From an uncultured Chitinophagaceae bacterium (GTDB lineage Bacteria; Bacteroidota; Bacteroidia; Chitinophagales; Chitinophagaceae), in the NCBI GenBank assembly GCA_936908745.1, contig CAKZFX010000010.1:310001-374000 (forward strand): DNA of 64,000 nt, read 5' to 3'. The notes under the pieces are model-generated. The model saw only the letters and a list, made by a program, of their open reading frames with translations, did no database searches and was not told the DNA's origin. This document shows, piece by piece, positions 57,580 through 64,000 of this stretch (position 1 is its first letter; the number at the start of each line of letters is the position of its first letter). A program made the position numbers and the translations under genes.

Positions 57580-58680
57580 ATGGAACTGGAACAAAAAACG
57601 GTAAAGATCAAATACCTGCATGGCAGACCGGGTGCGCACTATACACATGCCAACTTTGCAAAAAATGTAGGTGCAGACTTTGAATACATCGACTTCAAAT
57701 ACCGTTGGCAGGACCAGCAAAAGAATATCTTCTACATTATTTACAGTTGGTTTTACTGTGCAAAAAACTATACCAACCGTAAGCTATATGATATTTTCCT
57801 CGTGGATGGTATCCATTTTCCCCCGGTGATCATGAAATATCTTTTTCTCAAAAGGAAAAGGCAAAAGATTGTTTGCTATATGGGAAGTCATACGTTGTAC
57901 TTTCTGTATGCTGGTAAATTTTCAAAGCTGAATACATGGCTGCACAAAAAAGCGCTTCGTTCTTATGATGCGCTTATCTGCGAAGGCGACATGGCCATCT
58001 TCTTTGTTGAACAACTATTAAAAAAGAAAAGTCCCCCGGTTTATAAATCATTCAATGGCATTCCGGCACCGCAAGACTTGTCTCATTCGGCCAAAACAGC
58101 AACAACAGGAAAAAAACTGCTGTTTATTGGTTCGTATGATAATGCGTTCAGGTTTGATTATAAAGGTGTGGATATAATGCTGGAAGCATTTGATATCGCT
58201 TTCAGGCAGGACAATGAACTGCAGTTGACCCTGGTAGGACAATCGCATAAAGAACTGCTGAATAAAAGCCTTGCAAAAATGGATGAAAAAGCAAGGGCGG
58301 CAGTAAACATTATTGACTATACTTCTGATCTTGAACAGGTGGTTTATGATCATAATATTTACCTCCACTGTTCAAGAGGCGACGCTTTCCCGACAACCGT
58401 TTTGATCGCATTGTCAGCAGGTATCCCGGCGATTGTAAATCAGCTCAACGGTACAAGAGAAGCGGTGGCAAAAGTGGATCAAAGACTGGTTACAGGTAAT
58501 CGGCCAAATGAGATTGCCGCGCAGATTAATTGGTTGGTCAATCTGCCAGAGAATGAGAAATTGCAAATGATGGAAAAATGCAGGCAGGTGAGCAAGGAGT
58601 ACACAGAAGAAGCGGCAGTAGCCAACTTCAAAACGATTTTTAAAAAAATTGAACAGGACTTACTTCCTGGCAAACAATGA
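57580..58680 (+). CDS. glycosyltransferase, GT4-like
   Basis: 366 residues. The C-terminal half shows KKLLFIGSYDNAFRFDYKGVDIMLEAF, LTLVGQSHKELL and the donor site HCSRGDAFPTTVLIALSAGIPAIVNQLNGTREAV. The N-terminal half (KIKYLHGRPGAHYTHANFAK) is less typical. The stop overlaps the following epimerase gene by ATGA, so the two are probably translated together. Confidence 0.85.
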   Translation: MELEQKTVKIKYLHGRPGAHYTHANFAKNVGADFEYIDFKYRWQDQQKNIFYIIYSWFYCAKNYTNRKLYDIFLVDGIHFPPVIMKYLFLKRKRQKIVCYMGSHTLYFLYAGKFSKLNTWLHKKALRSYDALICEGDMAIFFVEQLLKKKSPPVYKSFNGIPAPQDLSHSAKTATTGKKLLFIGSYDNAFRFDYKGVDIMLEAFDIAFRQDNELQLTLVGQSHKELLNKSLAKMDEKARAAVNIIDYTSDLEQVVYDHNIYLHCSRGDAFPTTVLIALSAGIPAIVNQLNGTREAVAKVDQRLVTGNRPNEIAAQINWLVNLPENEKLQMMEKCRQVSKEYTEEAAVANFKTIFKKIEQDLLPGKQ

Positions 58681-59579
58681 ATACAATAATTCTTGGCAAT
58701 GGACTTGTTGCTAAATCATTAGCAAAAAGGCTGCAGGAAGCCCGTGAGAATGTTACAATTGTTTCCCGCAATATTGACGACAAGACCGATGGGGTAAACT
58801 ATATTCAAAGTACACTGGACGAAATTCCAGGCCGGCCGGATATATTTGAGGGCATTGACAATGTAATACACACCATGTGCAGTTCTACGCCGGCAAGTTC
58901 AATGGCAGACATTAGTAAGGATGCTTATGAAAATGTTTTCCTGAACATCAAATTGCTGGATGCATTGAAACAAATGCCATTGAAAAAACTGGTTTTTTTA
59001 TCTTCCGGTGGCGCTATCTATGGCGATCAGCATAATGAGTATTCTACCGAAGCAGATCCGACCAATCCCGTGTCTGCTTACGGAGCCGGTAAACTGGCGA
59101 TAGAGAAATATCTTTATTTATATAATTATCATTTCGGCCTGAACTATGTTACCCTGCGTCCTTCCAACGTATACGGGTACACTAAGAATTTGAAAAAAAA
59201 GGCAGGTGTGATTAATCACTTACTGAACTGCGCGGTGCGGGGCGAAACGTTTAATCTTTGGGGTTCGCCGGATAACAAAAAAGATTACCTGTACGTGGAT
59301 GACCTTGCCAGTGCAATCGAAATCATATTGACTAATGGCGAAACGCTGCATAACAGAACTTACAACCTGTCGGCAGGACACACCATTTCCATCGGGGAAA
59401 TCATTGCCATCGTGGAAAGATTGACAGGTAAACAAATTGCAATTGAAAAAGAAAGCTCTGCGAAATTTGATGTTAGTAATATTGCGGTAAACAGCGATCT
59501 ATTCAGAAAGGACTTTAACTGGACGCCTTCTTATGATGTGGAGAAAGGTATTTCAGCGATCTTAAGCCAGTATTCATAA
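58677..59579 (+). CDS. NAD-dependent epimerase/dehydratase (GalE-like SDR)
   Basis: 300 residues. The nucleotide motif is degenerate (ILGNGLVAKSLAKRL instead of GxxGxxG), but the catalytic residues are clear: FLSSGGAIYGDQ (Ser/Thr) and YGAGKLAIEKYL (Tyr, Lys). LRPSNVYG and YLYVDDLASAIEI are GalE-type. It modifies a nucleotide sugar for the locus; the reaction cannot be fixed. The gene overlaps its neighbour by four bases and is followed at once by a GT4 gene. Confidence 0.85.
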   Translation: MNTIILGNGLVAKSLAKRLQEARENVTIVSRNIDDKTDGVNYIQSTLDEIPGRPDIFEGIDNVIHTMCSSTPASSMADISKDAYENVFLNIKLLDALKQMPLKKLVFLSSGGAIYGDQHNEYSTEADPTNPVSAYGAGKLAIEKYLYLYNYHFGLNYVTLRPSNVYGYTKNLKKKAGVINHLLNCAVRGETFNLWGSPDNKKDYLYVDDLASAIEIILTNGETLHNRTYNLSAGHTISIGEIIAIVERLTGKQIAIEKESSAKFDVSNIAVNSDLFRKDFNWTPSYDVEKGISAILSQYS

Positions 59580-59580
59580 C

Positions 59581-60723
59581 ATGCCAGGACAAGCCACCAC
59601 AGGGAAAAAAATCCTGTTTTACTATCCCCCTAATTTGCGATCAATTGCCACAGAAACACTGTGCAGCGAAATTGATAAGAGTGGAAATAAACTGATCGTC
59701 CTTACGCAAACTTCAAAAGGGGATCTTCATGCGCAACTGGATGCACTGGGTGTTGAGAACTATGCAAAAGTTTTCAGCAACCGTTTTTCGATCATCAACT
59801 ATATCCTGCACTTTTTTTATCTTATAAAATTTTGCCGGAAACATAAGATTGAAGTGGTTTGGAGCCACCTCAATCCCTGCAACCTGGTGGCGGTCTTTGC
59901 ACAATACTTTATCAAGGCGAGGGTGGTTGTTTTTCGTCATCATTTTCATGCAAGTATCAAAATAGACGGCTTTAAAAGCGTCAATAAAAATGAACTGAAA
60001 GTTGACAAACTTATCAATCGGCTGGCCAAAGAATTTGTAGTGCCTTCGATAGAGGTTTACAACGGCATGATTAAATACGAAAAAGTAAAGCCGGGCAAAA
60101 TTGTGATCATTCCTTATATCTACGACTTTTCCCAATATGCAAAACCCAACCCGGCTGAGGTAGAAAATATAAAAACCGCTTACTCTGCAAAGCTGTTGAT
60201 CATAACAGCTTCCCGGATGATAAAAATGAAGAGACACGACCTCGTATTGCCCGTTTACAAGGAATTAATAGAAGAGGGATATGATATTAAAGTATTATTG
60301 ATGGATGAAGGAGAAGAAAGACCGCGATTTGAAAATTTTGTAAAGGACAACGGCCTTTCTGATAAAATATTCTTTCCCGGTTTCAGAAGAAACATCATCG
60401 ACTATTTAGCAGCAAGCGACCTGCTGGTGCATCCTTCCTATACAGAAGCCAGTAGCAGCTTAGTAAAAGAATTCGGTCTGATGAAAAAGCCCGTAATCGT
60501 TTGTACGGGTGTGGGAGACTTTGATCAATATATTTTTAATAAAGAAAATGGATTTGTAGTGAAGCCGCCGGATGAAGCAGCAGAATTTAAAGAATATATC
60601 AGGTGGGTATATGCAAATAAACCATTAGCGGAAGAAATGGGCCGCAAACTTCACGATAGCGTGGTGCGGATATTTTCATCTGGTGAAGAAACAATGCGTT
60701 TATACAAGTCAAAAATCTATTGA
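59581..60723 (+). CDS. glycosyltransferase family 4
   Basis: 380 residues. GT-B fold with IVWSHLNP-like VVWSHLNPCNLVA in the N-terminal half, VVPSIEVYNGMI, then LIITASRMIKMKRHDLVLPVY and the donor motif HPSYTEASSSLVKEFGLMKKPVIVCTGVGDFDQYI with E-x7-E. It begins two bases after the epimerase stop and ends six bases before the GT2 gene. Confidence 0.9.
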   Translation: MPGQATTGKKILFYYPPNLRSIATETLCSEIDKSGNKLIVLTQTSKGDLHAQLDALGVENYAKVFSNRFSIINYILHFFYLIKFCRKHKIEVVWSHLNPCNLVAVFAQYFIKARVVVFRHHFHASIKIDGFKSVNKNELKVDKLINRLAKEFVVPSIEVYNGMIKYEKVKPGKIVIIPYIYDFSQYAKPNPAEVENIKTAYSAKLLIITASRMIKMKRHDLVLPVYKELIEEGYDIKVLLMDEGEERPRFENFVKDNGLSDKIFFPGFRRNIIDYLAASDLLVHPSYTEASSSLVKEFGLMKKPVIVCTGVGDFDQYIFNKENGFVVKPPDEAAEFKEYIRWVYANKPLAEEMGRKLHDSVVRIFSSGEETMRLYKSKIY

Positions 60724-60728
60724 TCTGA

Positions 60729-61610
60729 ATGTTACAGGAAAGCTCTCCATTAGTCTCAATAGTTATTCCGGTTTACAACGGGGCAAAATATATTGAAGAA
60801 ACAATCCGCTCTGTTTTGGCCCAGACGGTAAAAGAAATTGAAGTGCTGGTGATGAATGATGCCAGTAAAGACAACTCGGCGAGTATCGTAGAAAAGCTGG
60901 AGTTGGAGGATAAAAGGGTAAAGCTGGTGAATAAGCCAAACTCTGGTGTGGCAAACACGAGAAATGAAGGTATTGAGCTGGCCAGGGGAAAATACATTGC
61001 CTTGCTGGACCAGGATGATGTGTGGGAGCCAACTAACCTGGAAGAAAAAATTAGCTGCATACAAAGTGAAAAGCGTCACTGGGCATTCAGTGATATTAAA
61101 TATATAGATGCTGGCGGCCAACTGATAGATAAAGAAGAAAAGATTATTTCAGGTGACTTTTACAGAAACCTGTTAAAATGGGAGAATGTAATTCCTGCGC
61201 CCAGCGGTAATCTCGTTATTGAAAGAGCGTTTTTAGGAAAAGACATACGCTACGATGTGAATATTCCGTATCCATCTGACAGGGATATGGTGGTGCAGCT
61301 GGCAAGAAAAGAAGAGCCGGTCTTTGTCAACAAAAAGCTATGGCGATATCGTATTCATGGAGAAAGCATGAGTGCTGTCAATAAACGGATCACCATTGAA
61401 ATGGCGATCATGTATGAAAAATATAAAAGAGAAGGTTTTTTTCCTGACCGGAAAAACCGGAGAGAATCATTGTCACGGGTATACTTTATGATCGCGGGCA
61501 TCTCTTTACGGTTTACCAAAGAATGGATGAAAGGCATAAAATTCCTGTTTAAATCTTTCTTTGCGTCGCCGGGTTACTTTGCCCGGAATGTGTTTAAAAG
61601 ACTGGTTTAA
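60729..61610 (+). CDS. glycosyltransferase family 2
   Basis: 293 residues with a GT-A fold: SIVIPVYNGAKYIEETIRSVLAQT (residues 9-32), VLVMNDASKDNSASI and the DxD-like ALLDQDDVWEPTNLEEK. A late WRYRIHGESMS block is common in bacterial GT2 enzymes that act on undecaprenyl-linked or lipid-linked oligosaccharides. It is an inverting enzyme. The gene is the last of the tight run; a 116-base gap follows. Confidence 0.9.
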   Translation: MLQESSPLVSIVIPVYNGAKYIEETIRSVLAQTVKEIEVLVMNDASKDNSASIVEKLELEDKRVKLVNKPNSGVANTRNEGIELARGKYIALLDQDDVWEPTNLEEKISCIQSEKRHWAFSDIKYIDAGGQLIDKEEKIISGDFYRNLLKWENVIPAPSGNLVIERAFLGKDIRYDVNIPYPSDRDMVVQLARKEEPVFVNKKLWRYRIHGESMSAVNKRITIEMAIMYEKYKREGFFPDRKNRRESLSRVYFMIAGISLRFTKEWMKGIKFLFKSFFASPGYFARNVFKRLV

Positions 61611-61639
61611 CGCTATTTCGGGATGGGTAATCGTAGTTT

Positions 61640-61668
61640 TACGAAGTTATCAACTGTGTTTCTTCGTA
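61640..61668. repeat. inverted repeat after the glycosyltransferase run
   Basis: TACGAAG (61640-61646) and CTTCGTA (61662-61668) are exact complements around a 15-base loop. It may mark the end of one transcript or a control site for the next gene; there is no T run. Confidence 0.35.
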
Positions 61669-61726
61669 ATCTTTTCAGAATTAGGCGTTAGCCAGGGAAT
61701 AAATCGGGCAGGCCTGTTTATTTTTA

Positions 61727-62671
61727 GTGCGAATTCAATCCTTTAAAAAACCGGTCGTGAAAAGGCTGCTATTTTTTTCTCAAATACTGCTGTTCATCGC
61801 TTTCAACATCTTCCTGTTGTTAGCCACTTACCAGTTTTTTGGTTCATCATCTTATTCTGTTCAAAACCTTAGTTATTCGGAGCCTGTGTATGACCAGGCA
61901 GAAGAATTCGATCCGTCCTTACAGCGGCTGAATTCAATGAACAAAATATCCGCGTATTGCGATAGCGTTTACCGCTCAGAAATTGCAAGCCGTGGTTCTG
62001 TTCCTGAATCATTCTACCCGGAATTGGTTTCAGCAGTGGTAAGAAAGCGCTTTTACCACGGTTATTCAGTTTACGGACTCAATAGCAACTATATGGCGGT
62101 GGGAATGTCCCGCATGATCATGTCTGGTTTAAGTGCCATCGTAGTTCCCGATGATATTTTGAAATATCCTTATGCTGCCTGCAGCCAGCAATCCATTATC
62201 ACAATGGAACTGTTAAGAGAAAAAGGATATGATACACGAAAAGTAGGTCTTTCTGGAAACATAACAGGTCACTTTACTTTTGAAGCATTCTACCAGAACA
62301 GCTGGCATTACTACGATACGGATAAAGAACCGGATGCGGCTTACCTGAATGCTAATAACCGTCCCAGCATTGCTTACCTGAATGAGCATCCTGAAATGCT
62401 GGTGAGAGCTTATTCCCGGTATTCCAAAGCATACGTAATGGATGTATTTACAAACTACTCTTATGGTAGTGTAAATGAATTTCCCGCCGAGAAAGCGATC
62501 ATTTTTCAGTACGTGACAAAATTTCTTTCTTATACAATGTGGTCTTTTTTCCTGCTGGCTTTTGTTTTTGTCAGGAAAAAATACAAACAATACGGGCTTG
62601 TTACTTCCACGCAAAAAAGAAGAAGGATAGCCGGCACCCCTGTTCCGGTTCCTGTTTGCAGCCCGGCCTGA
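61727..62671 (+). CDS. membrane-anchored transglutaminase-like protein
   Basis: 314 residues from a GTG at 61727 (another GTG at 61757 gives a shorter form). A membrane helix lies near the N terminus (LLFFSQILLFIAFNIFLLLATYQFF) and a second near residue 275 (MWSFFLLAFVFV). Between them a transglutaminase-like fold is suggested by a Cys-His-Asp order: YAACSQQSIITMELL, ITGHFTFEAFY and WHYYDTDKEPD. In polysaccharide loci such proteins are rare; peptidase, amidase or ligase roles are all possible. The domain is inferred from motif spacing only. Confidence 0.6.
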   Translation: MRIQSFKKPVVKRLLFFSQILLFIAFNIFLLLATYQFFGSSSYSVQNLSYSEPVYDQAEEFDPSLQRLNSMNKISAYCDSVYRSEIASRGSVPESFYPELVSAVVRKRFYHGYSVYGLNSNYMAVGMSRMIMSGLSAIVVPDDILKYPYAACSQQSIITMELLREKGYDTRKVGLSGNITGHFTFEAFYQNSWHYYDTDKEPDAAYLNANNRPSIAYLNEHPEMLVRAYSRYSKAYVMDVFTNYSYGSVNEFPAEKAIIFQYVTKFLSYTMWSFFLLAFVFVRKKYKQYGLVTSTQKRRRIAGTPVPVPVCSPA

Positions 62672-62740
62672 TCAACAGCAATCTTATTTATTCTTCAAAG
62701 CGCATTAGTCATTAATGCCCTTTACTATTAATCATATTAT

Positions 62741-64000
62741 ATGTGCGGTATAGCCGGTTATATAGACTTTGGCCGTAAAACGGCTGATGATGTGTTGCAT
62801 AAAATGACCAACATTCTGCAGCATCGGGGCCCCGATGGGGATGGGCATTATATCCATAAAACCGATACTGCCATTATTGGATTGGGGCATCGTCGTTTAT
62901 CCATTATTGACCTGAGTGCAGCGGCATCACAACCGATGCAATACAAAAGCCTGTACGTTATTTTCAATGGTGAAATCTATAACTACAATGAGATACGGGA
63001 TGAACTGATCGCCAAAGGCCATGAATTTATCCGTCATTCTGATACAGAAGTTATACTCCATGCCTATGAAGAATGGGGTAAAGACTGTTTGCAGAAATTT
63101 ACAGGAATGTTTGTATTCATCTTACTGGATGCAGAAAAGCAAACTGTTTTTTGTGCAAGGGACAGGGCAGGTGTAAAGCCATTCCATTGGTACTTTCATA
63201 ATGATCTTTTCCTGTTCGGATCAGAACTAAAGGCATTTCACCAGCACCCTGGCTTTAAAAAAGAACTGAACAGGGATTCAGTGGCGGCGTTTATGCAATT
63301 TGGCTATGTGCCAACACCGCATTCCATCTTTAAGCATACACATAAACTGCAACCGGGTCATACACTAAGCGTTGACCTGCGGTCAAAAGAAATAAAAATT
63401 GAAAAATACTGGGATGTAATTGATTACTACAACAAACCCAAGCTCAATATCTCTTTACCGGATGCGATTTCGGAGACAGAGAAAATATTAGAGAAAGCAT
63501 TCCAGTACAGGATGGTGGCAGATGTGCCGGTGGGTGTTTTCTTAAGCGGTGGTTATGACAGCACTTGTGTCACTGCATTGCTCCAAAAAAACAGCAGTGC
63601 AAAAATCAACACATTTACAATTGGTGTGCATGATAAAGGATTAAATGAAGCCCCTTTTGCAAAAGCAACGGCAGCACATTTAGGTACCAACCATACAGAA
63701 TACTATTGCACTACAAAAGAAGCGCTGGAAATTGTCCCTGACCTTCCTTTTTACTATGATGAACCGTTTGCAGACAGCAGCGCTATACCAACAACGCTGG
63801 TAAGCCGGTTGGCAAGACAAAAAGTAACCGTGGCGTTGAGTGCGGATGCAGGCGACGAAGTGTTTGCGGGTTATAACAAATATGACTATGTAGCGAGGGT
63901 AAAAAATAAGATTGACAAAGTACCGGCTCCGATACGTAAGGGCATGGCTGCTTTGATGAAACAAATCCCTGCCCACCGTATTCCTTACTTTAACAGGAAA
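62741..64000 (+). CDS. asnB: asparagine synthase (glutamine-hydrolysing), 3' end outside window
   Basis: 420 codons are open to the right edge. The N-terminal glutaminase begins MCGIAGYID, with Cys2 as nucleophile, and has LQHRGPDGDGHY and GHRRLSIIDLS. The synthetase domain has the ATP-binding PP-loop FLSGGYDST (near residue 267) and LSADAGDEVFAGYNKY. AsnB-like enzymes in polysaccharide loci often amidate sugar acids or act in related transfers rather than making free asparagine, and that is possible here. A 69-base gap separates it from the transglutaminase-like gene. Confidence 0.92.
   Translation, partial: MCGIAGYIDFGRKTADDVLHKMTNILQHRGPDGDGHYIHKTDTAIIGLGHRRLSIIDLSAAASQPMQYKSLYVIFNGEIYNYNEIRDELIAKGHEFIRHSDTEVILHAYEEWGKDCLQKFTGMFVFILLDAEKQTVFCARDRAGVKPFHWYFHNDLFLFGSELKAFHQHPGFKKELNRDSVAAFMQFGYVPTPHSIFKHTHKLQPGHTLSVDLRSKEIKIEKYWDVIDYYNKPKLNISLPDAISETEKILEKAFQYRMVADVPVGVFLSGGYDSTCVTALLQKNSSAKINTFTIGVHDKGLNEAPFAKATAAHLGTNHTEYYCTTKEALEIVPDLPFYYDEPFADSSAIPTTLVSRLARQKVTVALSADAGDEVFAGYNKYDYVARVKNKIDKVPAPIRKGMAALMKQIPAHRIPYFNRK

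Noticed and set aside
61561..61746. A 61-codon + strand frame after the GT2 gene
   Set aside because: It begins inside the GT2 gene and overlaps the next gene's start; no conserved features.

Overview
The window looks like a chromosomal segment of a Bacteroidota bacterium, most likely of the Chitinophagaceae type. This rests on promoters of the -33/-7 type (TTG, 19 bases, TAnnTTTG), the UpxY-type antiterminator heading a polysaccharide locus, an APH-kinase/RapZ fusion beside a MurU-like enzyme, a fused IcmF mutase, and moderate GC with scattered degenerate CTTTGTG/CACAGAG intergenic repeats. There are no rRNA genes, CRISPR arrays, integrases or phage structural genes.

Bases 1-30.9 kb are mostly ordinary housekeeping and accessory genes: a YhhN membrane protein, a WYL regulator, nadB, an LpxL-like acyltransferase, a sulfide-type MBL-rhodanese protein with an ArsR regulator, tsaB, a RidA protein, an M1 peptidase, a cell-wall recycling pair (MurU-like and AmgK-RapZ-like) split by a DUF1016 nuclease, icmF, an amidase, a GH63-like glycosidase, a sulfatase and a DUF72 protein. 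A mutagenesis operon at 26.1-28.4 kb is unusual. A Y1 (REP-type) transposase sits between umuD-like and umuC genes and overlaps umuC by ATGA. The UmuD-like protein has lost both catalytic residues.

Bases 31.0-37.7 kb are the most remarkable part. Three short transcripts with strong terminators precede a tightly packed array of about 13 tRNA or tRNA-like genes (Pro, Glu, Asp, Gln, His, one remnant, Arg, Met, Ile, Lys, Asn, Phe, Gly). The array runs into an operon-like set: a YkuK RNase H-fold protein, a BCS1-like AAA ATPase, a highly structured non-coding stretch with a permuted tRNA-Asn-like element, an SPFH/slipin protein and the RNA ligase RtcB. Several tRNAs are aberrant: C33, pyrimidine at 37, missing G18-G19, or a GC-rich palindrome inserted in the T-arm. 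I read this as an RNA-repair or tRNA-decoy system; the gene identities are firm, the function is inference.

Bases 39.5-64 kb are an exopolysaccharide or O-antigen locus on the + strand. A near-consensus promoter and a leader with a small ORF precede UpxY, a Wza-like export lipoprotein and a Wzc-like tyrosine kinase. Nucleotide-sugar genes follow (Gne/WbpP-like, RmlB, RmlA, a sugar C-methyltransferase, Gmd and a Gmd-like reductase), with two O-acyltransferases, an ABC exporter (Wzm/Wzt), five glycosyltransferases, a transglutaminase-like membrane protein and an asparagine synthase cut by the right edge. Many of these genes overlap by ATGA or are separated by only a few bases, which suggests one long operon.
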